From contig CAWDTK010000015.1 of the NCBI GenBank assembly GCA_963805255.1, forward strand, positions 248,001 through 312,000: a DNA stretch of 64,000 nucleotides, in the 5' to 3' direction. A program made the translations under genes and the position numbers. This DNA is from Bog-532 sp963805255 (GTDB lineage: Bacteria > Actinomycetota > Actinomycetes > Streptosporangiales > Streptosporangiaceae). Below are positions 23,693-33,207 of this stretch, in pieces (position 1 is the first letter of the stretch; each line of letters starts with the position of its first letter). The notes under the pieces are model-generated. The model worked only from the letters and a program-made list of their open reading frames with translations. It was not told the origin of the DNA and made no database searches.

Positions 23693-24693
23693 AGGCGGCC
23701 ATCATGGGGGCCGGATCGTGGGGAACGACGTTCGGCCAGGTGCTCTGCGACGCCGGAACGCCGTCCGTCGTCTGCTGCCGCAGGCCGGAACTGGCCCGGG
23801 TGATCAACAAACGACATGAGAACCCCGACTACCTGCCCGGCGTCCCCCTCACCCCCGAGCTGCGGGCGGCGGCTAACCCCGTGGCGGCGCTTGAGGGTGC
23901 TGACCTCGTAATATTCGCTGTGCCCGCGCAATCGCTGCGGGAGAACCTGCGCCGCTGGGCACCGTTCATCCCGGCCGGCGCGCGGTTCGTCAGCCTGATC
24001 AAGGGGATCGAGCTCGATACGTGCAAGCGGATGAGTGAGGTCATCACCAACGTGCTCGAGGCCCGGGCCGGCCGGATCGGCGTCGTCTCCGGGCCGAACC
24101 TGGCCCGCGAGATCGCTCAGCGGCAGTACGCGGCGACCGTCGTCGCGTGCACGGACGAGCGGGCCGCGCTCAGCCTGCAGCAGGCCTGCCACACCCCCTA
24201 TTTCCGGCCGTATACCAACACCAACGTCGTCGGGTGCGAGCTCGGCGGGGCGGTCAAGAACGTCATCGCCCTGGCCGTCGGCATCGCGGTCGCGATGGGG
24301 CTCGGTGACAACACCAGGGCCATGCTGATCACCCGCGGGCTGGCCGAGATCGCCCGGCTGGGAGCCGCCCTCGGCGCGTCCCCGCAAACCTTCGCGGGGC
24401 TGGCCGGCCTGGGCGACCTGGTTGCGACCTGCGGCTCGCCGCTGTCACGGAACCGGACCTTCGGCGAGAACGTGGGCCGCGGAATGTCGGTCACCAAGGC
24501 CTCCTCGATGAGCGGCCAGGTCGCCGAGGGTGTGAAATCGTCAGAATCCGTGCTCGCCCTGGCGCGCAAGCACGGCGTGGAGATGCCCATCACCGAGGTC
24601 GTGGCGGCGGTCATGCATGAGGGCCTGCCGGTCGGCGAGGCCGCTATCATGCTCGCCTCACGCTCGGCGAAGCCGGAATGGTACGGGTCGTAG
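23689..24693 (+). CDS. gpsA: Glycerol-3-phosphate dehydrogenase [NAD(P)+]
   Basis: Reduces dihydroxyacetone phosphate to sn-glycerol-3-phosphate for phospholipids. Seen: Rossmann motif AIMGAGSWGTTFGQVL, FAVPAQSLRENL, KGIE, the catalytic Lys region GCELGGAVKNVIALAVG, and GLAGLGDLVATC followed by SRNRTFG. 334 aa. The 3' end overlaps the first codons of a cystathionine-lyase remnant in another frame. Confidence 0.97.
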   Translation: MKAAIMGAGSWGTTFGQVLCDAGTPSVVCCRRPELARVINKRHENPDYLPGVPLTPELRAAANPVAALEGADLVIFAVPAQSLRENLRRWAPFIPAGARFVSLIKGIELDTCKRMSEVITNVLEARAGRIGVVSGPNLAREIAQRQYAATVVACTDERAALSLQQACHTPYFRPYTNTNVVGCELGGAVKNVIALAVGIAVAMGLGDNTRAMLITRGLAEIARLGAALGASPQTFAGLAGLGDLVATCGSPLSRNRTFGENVGRGMSVTKASSMSGQVAEGVKSSESVLALARKHGVEMPITEVVAAVMHEGLPVGEAAIMLASRSAKPEWYGS

Positions 24694-24799
24694 ACGGTGA
24701 GCCCGCACCGGGCGCGGTACGGTTCTCCATCAGACTCGAGGACACCGAGGACCTCATCTCCGACGCCTACGTAGCACTGGACTCTCTGGGCTGGCCCTG
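24677..24799 (+). pseudogene. C-terminal remnant of a cystathionine gamma-lyase/synthase-type PLP enzyme
   Basis: The frame from ATG 24677 reads MVRVVDGEPAPGAVRFSIRL, then EDTEDLISDAYVALDSLGWP and a stop. This is the terminal segment of Cys/Met-metabolism PLP enzymes (VRFSxGLEDxxDLxxDxxxAL). The lysine-bearing core and the other ~340 residues are absent. A full gene of this family lies between gpsA and ddl in some actinomycetes (recalled synteny), so a deletion leaving the 3' scrap is likely. The stop codon is the first unit of the 14-bp repeat that follows. Confidence 0.75.
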
Positions 24800-24916
24800 A
24801 TCGGCTGGCCCTGATCGGCTGGCCCTGATCGGCTGGCCCTGATCGGCTGGCCCTGATCGGCTGGCCCTGATCGGCTGGCCCTGATCGGCTGGCCCTGATC
24901 GGCTGGCCCTGATCGG
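24789..24916. repeat. 14-bp tandem repeat, nine copies
   Basis: Nine near-perfect copies of GGCTGGCCCTGATC at 14-base spacing, starting at the stop codon of the cystathionine-lyase remnant and ending about 70 bases before ddl. Perfect copies suggest a recent expansion. Confidence 0.97.
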
Positions 24917-24985
24917 CAGGCCGCCGTTCGCGAGCCGGTGATCAGCGCTCAGGACGCGAGCGGAGGAACGAGCGGAGGAAACAGC

Positions 24986-26176
24986 GTGAACGAGCAACGC
25001 AAGATCCGGGTGGCTGTGGTTTTCGGCGGCCGGAGCTCGGAGCATTCGATCTCCTGCGCGAGCGCCGCCTACGTGCTGCCCGCGCTGGATCCGGCCCGGT
25101 ATGAGATCGTGCCGATCGGCATCGCGCGGGACGGCCGGTGGCTCCAGGTCTCCGGCGACCTGGGGCGGCTCGCGATCGGCCGCGGCGGCGAACTGCCGTC
25201 GGTGGACGCCTTCGCCACGCCGGGGGCGGAGATCGCAGCGCGGCCGGGGGGCGCCTCGGGCGGCCTGACCGTGCTGAGCCCGGGCGACGTGCCCCGCGAT
25301 CTCGGCGCGGTGGACGTCGTGCTCCCACTGCTGCACGGCGCCTACGGCGAGGACGGCACGATCCAGGGGCTGCTGGAGATGACCGGTGCGCGATACTGCG
25401 GCGCGGGTGTCTTCGCCAGCGCGGCCGGCATGGACAAGGAGTACATGAAGCTGATCTTCGCCGCGCACGGCCTGCCCATCGGGCCGTACGTGGTGGTACG
25501 CGACCGTGACTGGGCCGCCGCTCCCGCGGACACGCAGGGCGCGCAGGCGGCGCCCGGCACGGTCACGGCCGGCCCGGAACGCAAGCGCGTGCTCGATGAC
25601 ATCAGCGAGCTCGGCTGGCCGGTGTTCGTCAAGCCGGCCCGGGGCGGTTCGAGCGTGGGAACGTCGAAGGCACGCGATGCGACCGAGCTCAAGCAGGCGA
25701 TCGAGACGGCGCGCGAGCACGACCCCAAGGTCCTGGTCGAGGCCGCGATCGACGGCATGGAGATCGAGTGCGCCGTCCTGGAGGGCGTCGGCGGTGGCCC
25801 GCCCGAAGCCAGCGTGCCCGGGCAGGTCGTGGTCGGCGGCGGTGCGGACTTCTACGACTTCGAGGCCAAATACCTGGCCGACGAGACCAGCATGGTCATC
25901 CCGGCCCCCCTTCCCGACCTGGCGATCGCCGAGGTCCGGCGGCTGGCCTGCGCGGCGTTCGACGCGATCTCCTGCGAGGGCCTGGCCCGGGTGGACTTCT
26001 TCTGCACGCCCGGCGGGCCCTCCGGGCGGGTCCTGGTCAATGAGATCAACACGATGCCGGGGATGACGCCCGCTTCAGGTTTCCCCAAGATGTGGGCGGC
26101 CACAGGGCTTCCGCTGCCGCAGCTCATGGACAGGATCATTCAGACCGCCCTGGGCAAGCGCCCGGGGCTGCGTTAG
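24986..26176 (+). CDS. ddl: D-alanine--D-alanine ligase
   Basis: Makes D-Ala-D-Ala for peptidoglycan. Seen: VAVVFGGRSSEHSISCASA, LPLLHGAYGEDGTIQGLLE, GAGVFASAAGMDKEYMK, VFVKPARGGSSVGTSK, YDFEAKYL, and LVNEINTMPGMTPASGFPKMW. 396 aa from GTG 24986, which has GGAGG seven bases upstream; an upstream ATG at 24938 lies near the repeat and is rejected. A ~20-aa insert (PADTQGAQAAPGTVTAG) precedes the ATP-grasp region. Confidence 0.96.
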   Translation: MNEQRKIRVAVVFGGRSSEHSISCASAAYVLPALDPARYEIVPIGIARDGRWLQVSGDLGRLAIGRGGELPSVDAFATPGAEIAARPGGASGGLTVLSPGDVPRDLGAVDVVLPLLHGAYGEDGTIQGLLEMTGARYCGAGVFASAAGMDKEYMKLIFAAHGLPIGPYVVVRDRDWAAAPADTQGAQAAPGTVTAGPERKRVLDDISELGWPVFVKPARGGSSVGTSKARDATELKQAIETAREHDPKVLVEAAIDGMEIECAVLEGVGGGPPEASVPGQVVVGGGADFYDFEAKYLADETSMVIPAPLPDLAIAEVRRLACAAFDAISCEGLARVDFFCTPGGPSGRVLVNEINTMPGMTPASGFPKMWAATGLPLPQLMDRIIQTALGKRPGLR

Positions 26177-26186
26177 CCCGGGGGGA

Positions 26187-26889
26187 CTACCCAGTGTCAC
26201 CGGTCAAGTGGCTGACGGGATCTTGAGGGGCCGTGCCGGGGTCTGATGCTGGTGGGGTGTTGTGGTCGGCGCGGGCGTCGGCTAGCAGGTCGCGGAGGGC
26301 CTGGGCGGCCGGATCGGCGGGGTCGGCGGGCGTTTCCAGTTCGGTGATGAGGGCGGTCTCGGCGGTGCCGATTTGGGCGAGCTTGCGGCGGATGGCCCCG
26401 GCCTGGGTGCGGCGGCGCTGTTCGGCGGCGGCGGTGGCGGGTGAGCTGGAGCCGGTACCATTCGGCCACACCCTGCTTGACCCGGCGCACCAGGACGGCG
26501 GTCGCGCTGACGCCTTCCACGCTGACCGGCTCATCGGGTGGCGAACCCACCGGGTCGTTGCCGACGTAGACCACGGCGGCGGTGCTGTCGTGGCGGCGGA
26601 CGATCTCATGGACGGCCGGGCTGGTGGGGAACCCGGCGCCGAGGTCCACATACTGGCTGATGGCCTGGGCGAGCACGTAGTCCAGGGGACGGGCCAGGAA
26701 CCGGCGGTTCTCGGCCACCATCTGCCGGGTGCCGGGATAGATGGCCACCAGCTTTTCGGCCAGTTCCCGGTGGGCGGCGAAGTTGTCCTTCCCGCCCAGA
26801 AGTTGTCCTTCCCGCCCAGTTAGTATTCGCATATCCGCTAAGTATTCACACACCCGCGCAGAGTTCGGCATAGGCGGATCGATGTCCAC
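26187..26889 (-). pseudogene. Chimeric remnant: DUF574 methyltransferase N-terminus joined to a serine-recombinase C-terminal segment
   Basis: From 26889 leftwards one frame reads MDIDPPMPNSARV, then LLGGKDNFAAHRELAEKL, MVAENRRFLARPL, YVDLGAGFPTSP and VVYVGNDP, the first ~140 residues of an S-adenosylmethionine-dependent DUF574 protein. After ~26470 another frame carries RRRTQAGAIRRKLAQIGTAE and TALITELETPADPADPAAQA, the coiled C-terminal region of large serine recombinases. Neither protein is complete. A 20-bp tandem duplication (26781-26819) also breaks the frame within the LLGGKDNF motif. Confidence 0.75.
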
Positions 26890-26927
26890 TGGGAAGGGAA
26901 GCGGAGTGCCGAAGGCCGTTCGCGGAG

Positions 26928-27269
26928 CCGACCCCGTACGTACATGAGGTAATCGCCAGCGCCCGAGAGTCCGGCCGGACAGTCGGCGCCGTCAGCAACA
27001 GCGCCCGAGCGGTAACCGCCTACCTGGACCGCCACGGCCTCAGCGACGGCATCCGCCTGGTCGTCGCCCGCACCAGCCACGACCCCGGCCTTCTCAAGCC
27101 GAGCCCGCACCTGATCAACAAAGCCATCCGCGGCCTGGACGCCGCCCCCGCCGCCTCCACCCTCGTCGGCGACTCCTTCACCGACATCGAGGCCGCTCAC
27201 CGGGCAGACGTGGCCAGCATCGGCTACGCCAACGAGCCCGGCCAGCTAGAGCGCATGACACAGCTCTGA
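26928..27269 (+). pseudogene. 5'-truncated HAD-family phosphatase
   Basis: The frame reads YVHEVIASARESGRTVGAVS, NNSARAVTAYLDRHGL, KPSPHLINKAI and LVGDSFTDIEAAHRADVASI, ending GQLERMTQL-stop. This is the C-terminal half of a HAD hydrolase (motifs II to IV). The N-terminal DxD motif and start codon are missing; upstream lies the divergent DUF574 remnant. The fragment is well preserved, so truncation may be recent. Confidence 0.7.
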
Positions 27270-27457
27270 GCCCGAGCCGTCATCACCAGCATGGCCGACA
27301 TTGCGCTCTCACTTCGAGCGCAAGGCCTGGGGGTGCTTCCTGCGGCGCGTTGTGACCGACTGGCAGGGTCTCGTGGGCATACTTTGCCCGAGAACTTGCC
27401 GCGGTAAGCTGCGCCGTCCCCGGTCGACCTGGCGCAGTTCGCATGGTTCGCTCCAGT

Positions 27458-28477
27458 CTAGCCGAAGGTGAAGCAGTAGGCCTGAGCACCTGGATCGGGG
27501 AAGGTGATCTCGAAGGTGCGGTCGGTGATGGGGCCGGGCTGGCGGATGAGCTGGTACACCCGCTGTTGCGAAAGGGTGCCGTTGCCGTCGGCGTCGGTGT
27601 CGGTTCCGTGCGCCTCGCCGGGTGGCTGTCCGTCGATTAGGACGCGGCATCGCACCGCGCTGCCTGGTGCTGCCGGTCCCATGACGAGGTTGAGGTCGCG
27701 GGCGCGGAAACGGCAGGCGATCTGCCCGCCCGCCGCGTTCAGCGTGGTCGCCTCCTGTTCCATGGTCCAGTCCCCCGACAGGGCCCACTGGTTGAGCCCC
27801 AGCCGCGCCGGGGCGGTATAGACGTGCGGCTTGCCCGGCACCGGGCCGCCGGGGGACGCGAAGCCCTCGGTGCGCTCGTAGCCGGTGTAATTTTCTGGTG
27901 ATCTCAGGCTGGCCCAGCCGGCCGGGACTTCCAGGCCGCTGGGGTCGACCGAGACCATTTCAGTGCCCGCGCCGGTGGATCCGGCCTCGGCCAGCAGCTG
28001 CTGGATCACCATTTCCGACTGGGCGTATTCGCCCTCGCCGAAGTGGTGATGCCGGATACGCCCCTGCGCGTCGGCGAAGTAGAGCGCGGGCCAGTAATGG
28101 TTGCCGAAGGCCAGCCATACTGCATAGTCGTTATCGGTTGCGACCGGGTAATCGATCCTCATCTCCTGGGCGGCCCGGCGGACGTTATCGGCGTTTCTCT
28201 CGAAGGAGAACTCGGGTGTGTGGACGCCGATCACCACCAGCCGGTGGCCGGAGTATTTCTCGGCCCAGGCGCGGAGGTAGGGAAGCTGGCGGAGCCAGTT
28301 GATGCAGGTATAGGTCCAGAAATCGACCAGGACCACCTTCCCGCGCAGGCCTGCTGGCGTCAGCGGCGGCGAGTTGAGCCACCCGCTCGCGCCGTCCAAC
28401 GAAGGCAGCTCACCCTCATCGGGCAGCTGGGCCGAGGCCGTGTGCAACCCGGCGGGCACGCGCCAGTGTACGTTCAT
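27458..28477 (-). CDS. Redoxin (DipZ C-terminal-like) domain protein lacking the resolving cysteine
   Basis: 339 aa. N-terminal thioredoxin-fold segment with KVVLVDFWTYTCINWLRQLP, VIGVHTPEFSFE, HYWPALYFADAQGRIRHHH and FGEGEY, then a C-terminal beta domain (ARLGLNQWALSGDWTME; AQAYCFTFG) like the DipZ/NHL-associated redoxins. The CxxC of redox-active members is C-I-N-W here; I recall the same change in a cytoplasmic actinobacterial subfamily. No signal peptide is visible. The function is uncertain; it may pair with the epoxide hydrolase upstream, 130 bases away in the same direction. Confidence 0.8.
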   Translation of the reverse strand: MNVHWRVPAGLHTASAQLPDEGELPSLDGASGWLNSPPLTPAGLRGKVVLVDFWTYTCINWLRQLPYLRAWAEKYSGHRLVVIGVHTPEFSFERNADNVRRAAQEMRIDYPVATDNDYAVWLAFGNHYWPALYFADAQGRIRHHHFGEGEYAQSEMVIQQLLAEAGSTGAGTEMVSVDPSGLEVPAGWASLRSPENYTGYERTEGFASPGGPVPGKPHVYTAPARLGLNQWALSGDWTMEQEATTLNAAGGQIACRFRARDLNLVMGPAAPGSAVRCRVLIDGQPPGEAHGTDTDADGNGTLSQQRVYQLIRQPGPITDRTFEITFPDPGAQAYCFTFG

Positions 28478-28483
28478 GACAAT

Positions 28484-28548
28484 GCTCTCCCTGTGGGCTC
28501 TCCCTGTGGCTGGATGTCCCGGGCTCTCCCTGTGGCTGGATGTCCCGG
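28484..28548. repeat. 26-bp direct repeat between two genes
   Basis: A 13-bp partial unit (28484), then two full copies of GCTCTCCCTGTGGCTGGATG followed by TCCCGG at 28497 and 28523. It lies just upstream of the redoxin-like gene start. Confidence 0.85.
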
Positions 28549-28609
28549 CCGGTGCCTAGCAGGTGCGGGGACGGCGCGCAACCGGTGCGCGCCGTCCGTC
28601 GGTGTCTAG

Positions 28610-29833
28610 TTAGCGCAATGACCGGAACGCGGCGCGTAGCTCAGCGGTGAACAGCGTCGGCTCCTGCCAGGCGGCGAAGTGGCAGCCCCGGTCGACCTCG
28701 TTGAAGTAGATGAGCTTGGGGTAGGCGCGTTCGGCCCAGCTGCGCGGGGCCTTGTAGATCTCCTTCGGGAAGACGGTCACGGCGGCCGGGATGTTGACGT
28801 TGTGGACGCCGAAGAAGTCGAACGTGTTCTCCCAGTACAGCCGCGCGGAGGAAATCCCTGTGTTCGTCAGCCAGTAGAACGTGACGTTGTCCAGGACCTC
28901 GTCCCGGGTCAGGTTGCCGACGGGGTGCCCGGCGACGGCGTCGGCGATGTCGGAGTAGCTGGCCGCGTCGTGGTTGATCATCCAGGCGGCCAGGCCGACG
29001 GGTGAGTCCGCGATCCCGTAGAGCGCTTGCGGCTGGGTGATCATTTCTATCCCGTACCCGATGCCCTTGGTGTAGTAGAAGTTCAGCTGCTCGTACGTGC
29101 GGCTTTCCTCAGCGGACAGGCCCGACGGCGGAGGGCCGCCGGCCCCCAGGACATTGCGCGCTAGCGCCGTTGAGGCATCGGCTGGAACAACGCCAGCCAT
29201 GTTGGTGTGCATGCCGAGCAGTTCCGGGGGTGCCTGGGCGGCCATCACGTCGGTGATGATCGCGCCCCAGTCGCCGCCTTGCGCCACGAACCGGCTGTAG
29301 CCGAGGCGCTTCGTCAGCTCGGTCCAGGCCCGGGCGATGCGGTCTGGGCCCCAGCCGGTCTCGCGCGGCTTGCCGGAGTACCCGTAGCCCGGCATCGACG
29401 GGATCACCACGTCGAAGGCGTCCGCTGCGCTCGCGCCGTGGGCGGTGGGATTGGTGAGCGGGTCGATGATCGCCAGCAGCTCGATGATCGAGCCGGGCCA
29501 TCCGTGCGTGATGATGACCGGCAGCGCGTTGGCATGCTCGGAGCGAACGTGGATGAAGTGGATGTCCAGCCCGTCGATCTCGGTCATGAAGTGCGGCAGG
29601 GCGCTTAGCTTCGCCTCGCACTTGCGCCAGTCGTATTCAGCCGCCCAGTAGCGGGCGAGTTCCTGCATGACCGCCAGCTTCGGGCCCTGCGAATGGTCGG
29701 CGACGAGTTCCTGGTCGGGCCAGCGGGTGGCCGTGACGCGCGCGCGTAGCGCCTCGATTTCTGCCTCGGGGGTGACCGGGATCGTGAACCGCCGGATCGC
29801 AGTAGCGCCCGCTGATTCTTCGGTGACAGACAT
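28610..29833 (-). CDS. Epoxide hydrolase (EHN-type alpha/beta hydrolase)
   Basis: 407 aa. N-terminal EHN domain (FTIPVTPEAEIEALRARVTA, ATRWPDQEL), oxyanion region THGWPGSIIE, nucleophile Asp in AQGGDWGAIITD, cap tyrosines, and catalytic His in RGCHFAAWQEP. All catalytic elements are present. ATG 29833 is followed by the usual short lead. Hydrolyses epoxides to diols; the substrate is unknown. It is one of the few intact genes in the 26-35 kb accessory segment. Confidence 0.92.
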   Translation of the reverse strand: MSVTEESAGATAIRRFTIPVTPEAEIEALRARVTATRWPDQELVADHSQGPKLAVMQELARYWAAEYDWRKCEAKLSALPHFMTEIDGLDIHFIHVRSEHANALPVIITHGWPGSIIELLAIIDPLTNPTAHGASAADAFDVVIPSMPGYGYSGKPRETGWGPDRIARAWTELTKRLGYSRFVAQGGDWGAIITDVMAAQAPPELLGMHTNMAGVVPADASTALARNVLGAGGPPPSGLSAEESRTYEQLNFYYTKGIGYGIEMITQPQALYGIADSPVGLAAWMINHDAASYSDIADAVAGHPVGNLTRDEVLDNVTFYWLTNTGISSARLYWENTFDFFGVHNVNIPAAVTVFPKEIYKAPRSWAERAYPKLIYFNEVDRGCHFAAWQEPTLFTAELRAAFRSLR

Positions 29834-30385
29834 GTGGATCTCCTCCTTTGGTTTGGTGGTCGATTCAGACAGTCAAGCCCGCTGCAGGGAGAACGGTACT
29901 CCTCCTGCCATACGTGCGAATTAACGCAGCGAGTATCAAACTGATACAAGTCAGGGCAACCTGGCAGCGGGTCGCCCGTGCCACGCCAGGAGCTTCTACG
30001 GTCAGTGGCGGTAACTCACGGATGAGGCGCCCGGCCCACCAGGGCATACGCCGGTCCTGCTCACGCCCGCTCTGGGATACCGACCTTCCAAGCTGGTGAT
30101 TACGAAGCGCCGGCCGGACAGGTCAGGGTCACCAGCGTGGTCAAGGACCTCGCCCTCGGCTCCAGCCTCGACCTCGCCGCAGACCCAGGATCCGCCTCCC
30201 CAGCGGCGAGCAACTACAGCTACTCCTGGCTCGCCCGCCCAGCACGCGAGGCCGCTCATCGGCAGATCCGGGCTGCGCGGCGCGCAGAGCGACCTAATCT
30301 GCGCGCCTCGATCGATGATCGCCGAGGAGTCGCCGACCGACCAGAACGGCGGCTCTGGTTCGTACGCCCTGTCGCTAGGGGATGG
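29834..30385. other. Intergenic region, no clear gene
   Basis: 550 bases between the epoxide hydrolase and a truncated XRE regulator. A short plus-strand stretch near 30120-30180 (GQVRVTSVVKDLALGSSLDL) faintly recalls the end of a nucleotide-cyclase-like domain but is too short to call. Otherwise nothing recognisable. Confidence 0.5.
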
Positions 30386-30646
30386 TCACGAGCCTGGACG
30401 TGCCCGGAGGCCGAACACCCGGGCCAGGGCGCAGAGCACATCCTCGAAGGGCTGCCGTTCCCGGCCTTGTTCAAGACGGACGTAGTAGTCGGTGCTGACA
30501 CTGGCCAGCATCGCCACTTCCTCGCGCCGCAGGCCCTGCACCCGGCGCCGGCCCGGATCTGCCAGGCCCAGGGCAGCCGGCTGGACCAGATCACGCCTGG
30601 CCCGCAGGAACTCCCCGAGCCAGTTGAGCTCGCCTACGCTCTCCAA
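30386..30646 (-). pseudogene. Truncated XRE-family (MmyB-type) transcription regulator
   Basis: 86 aa: LGEFLRARRDLVQPAALGLA, RRRVQGLRREEVAMLASVST, DYYVRLEQGRERQPFEDVL. This is the complete helix-turn-helix of the MmyB-like regulator family, which normally has a further ~190-residue ligand-binding domain. That domain is absent: a stop follows FGLRARPGS and no other frame continues it. It lies divergent to the aldo-keto reductase at 30736, a common regulator/target arrangement. Confidence 0.7.
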
Positions 30647-30735
30647 CCTACGGCCAGGCCCGGCAGGCCGGGTTATAGCCTGAAACCAAAGGACGCCCGA
30701 AGGTGCCGGGATCTAGCTCATCCAGGAGGCGCAGA

Positions 30736-31706
<971 letters not shown>

Positions 31707-31915
31707 GACCATCTGCCGATGGGGGTCTCGCCGCAGTCCACCGGCTCGGCATCCAAGAGGGAAGGTCACGGTGAAGGCGCGCTGCCGAGCCAGATCAACC
31801 TGATCTGCGTGCCCAGCTGATGAGCGCCGAGACACCGGTGGGCCGCGCCGAACAGGCGGTTACGCGCGCGGGGCCAACAAAACAAGCGGAACACTCTCCG
31901 TGACTGCTGGCATTC

Positions 31916-32140
31916 TCAGGCTCGGCCAGACAGCATGTGCACCCGGTCCTGCTTGCACAGCACCGCGTCAGCCAGCTCGGACAGCGCATCCGGGCGCTTC
32001 GCGAGGCACCGGTACAGCTCACCGCGGAACCACGCCCGCATCCTGCGCGCCCGTTCCTCATCCGCCTCGTCCTGGACCGCATCCTCCAGCCAGGCGATAC
32101 TGAACGCCACGGCCACCGCCTCAACCGTCAGTTCCGTCAG
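31916..32140 (-). pseudogene. N-terminal remnant of an IS701-like transposase
   Basis: Minus-strand frame: ELTVEAVAVAFSIAWLEDAV, then MRAWFRGELYRCLAKRPDAL and SELADAVLCKQDRVHML, then a stop. This resembles the start of IS701-type DDE transposases (FRxxLYxCLxRRxDALFELxDAVLC). The catalytic domain and terminal inverted repeats are not found, so only a scrap remains. Confidence 0.5.
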
Positions 32141-32407
32141 ACAGAACCAACCGTGTCGCGGTGGCCGCCCGCTGTCACGGCAACACGCCGGACAGCACGG
32201 ACAGACCACGCAACAGGGAACAGCAGAGGTTAAATAACAAGCTAAGGGGCCGATCCGGTGCGGCGGTCCGGGCCACCGACGCAGCATCTACTGACTTGCC
32301 CCAGCTCATTCGTGAAAGTGACGAAACCGCCACGAGCAGCACCAGGACGAGGAGAGGAGCGTCTCACCGGACGGAGGCGGCGTCCTTCTCGCTGCCAAAC
32401 AGCTGCA

Positions 32408-32794
32408 TCAGCGAAGCCTGATCGGCGGAAGCGCCAGTGCCGGGGTTGCCTCGTCACCAAACCATACGAGCAACTCGTCCCCGGTTACCCGACAATCCGG
32501 CATTGGAAGCTTTGAACCGGGGCCCGGCCGACCGGGCCACGACCCGTGGATATCTTCGATAATCACATCCTGGATGCCATCCAATGTTGCTCGGACAGCC
32601 GTTTCAATTTTTTCGGCTACGTTACGGTCATCATTCTCGCCGATTATATCGAGAGCCGGCGATCCGCCCATCATTCGACCCGCCGAATAGACCTCGATTG
32701 CTTCGCCTGCCGAGCCGATAGACAAGCCGTCTGGCGCGAAATAATTGAGCCGCTCGGAGATTTCGGCGGCTAGGTCATGGGATGATACATTCAT
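32408..32794 (-). CDS. Hypothetical protein
   Basis: 128 aa from ATG 32794 (GGAAG nine bases upstream): MNVSSHDLAAEISERLNYFA, EAIEVYSAGRMMGGSPALDI, VAEKIETAVRATLDGIQDVI, ELLVWFGDEATPAL. Acidic, no signal peptide or membrane segment, mixed alpha/beta pattern. I do not recognise the family. Base composition is lower in G+C than the surrounding core genes, which suits an accessory gene. Confidence 0.6.
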   Translation of the reverse strand: MNVSSHDLAAEISERLNYFAPDGLSIGSAGEAIEVYSAGRMMGGSPALDIIGENDDRNVAEKIETAVRATLDGIQDVIIEDIHGSWPGRPGPGSKLPMPDCRVTGDELLVWFGDEATPALALPPIRLR

Positions 32795-33187
32795 TGGGTA
32801 TGCTTCCATGGTTCTTGCCGTTGGCGTCGGCGTGATGAGTTGCGGTTATATGAAAGATATTTCCTTTCTTTGCATTTACTGAGCTGACGCTGCCGTGCGG
32901 CGCATAGTCTTGCTTCTTGCTAATCGACCCTTTTTCTTTCCGACGTAAACACTCACAACCCATGGGCCGGTGCCCAGCTTTGGATTGTACATGTAAATAC
33001 CACATTGGAGGTAGCCGTTGGAGTTAGTTTGCACGTGGATTGCTCCTGTGTTGCCTTTGTACGTGATTGCTACTGCATGAAGGAATCTCGGCAGCGGTAG
33101 TTTTCTGCGACCAGGCGCCAGCGTAGCTAGTGCTAGCGGCGACCATGCCTCCGGTGGGCTCCACGATGCTGCTTGCGAGCTGTTCAC
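32775..33187 (-). pseudogene. Frameshifted small protein, probably secreted
   Basis: One minus-strand frame carries ITYKGNTGAIHVQTNSNGYL, QCGIYMYNPKLGTGPWVVSV, YVGKKKG; after a shift at the AAAGAAAAAGGG run (~32927-32940) a second frame carries SISKKQDYAPHGSVSSVNAK and KGNIFHITATHHADANGKNH. Further upstream a third frame (EPTGGMVAASTSYAGAWSQK) looks like a mature secreted N-terminus. The composition (Gly, Asn, Thr, paired Cys) suggests a small exported domain. The family is not recognised, and 2-3 frame breaks make it non-functional as read. The end overlaps the next gene's start. Confidence 0.4.
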
Positions 33188-33207
33188 CGCAGAAGCGGAG
33201 GAAGAAC

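Noticed and set aside
24789..24916. 14-bp repeat considered as an origin iteron array or CRISPR
   Set aside because: No spacers, no replication initiator gene, and perfect head-to-tail copies starting in a dead gene fit simple tandem expansion.
24767..25720. Minus-strand frame of over 300 codons rich in ADQGQPIRAS
   Set aside because: Antisense shadow of ddl plus the 14-bp repeat.
30120..30250. Plus-strand peptide GQVRVTSVVKDLALGSSLDL resembling the end of a class III nucleotide cyclase domain
   Set aside because: Too short and without any catalytic residue; the match could be chance.
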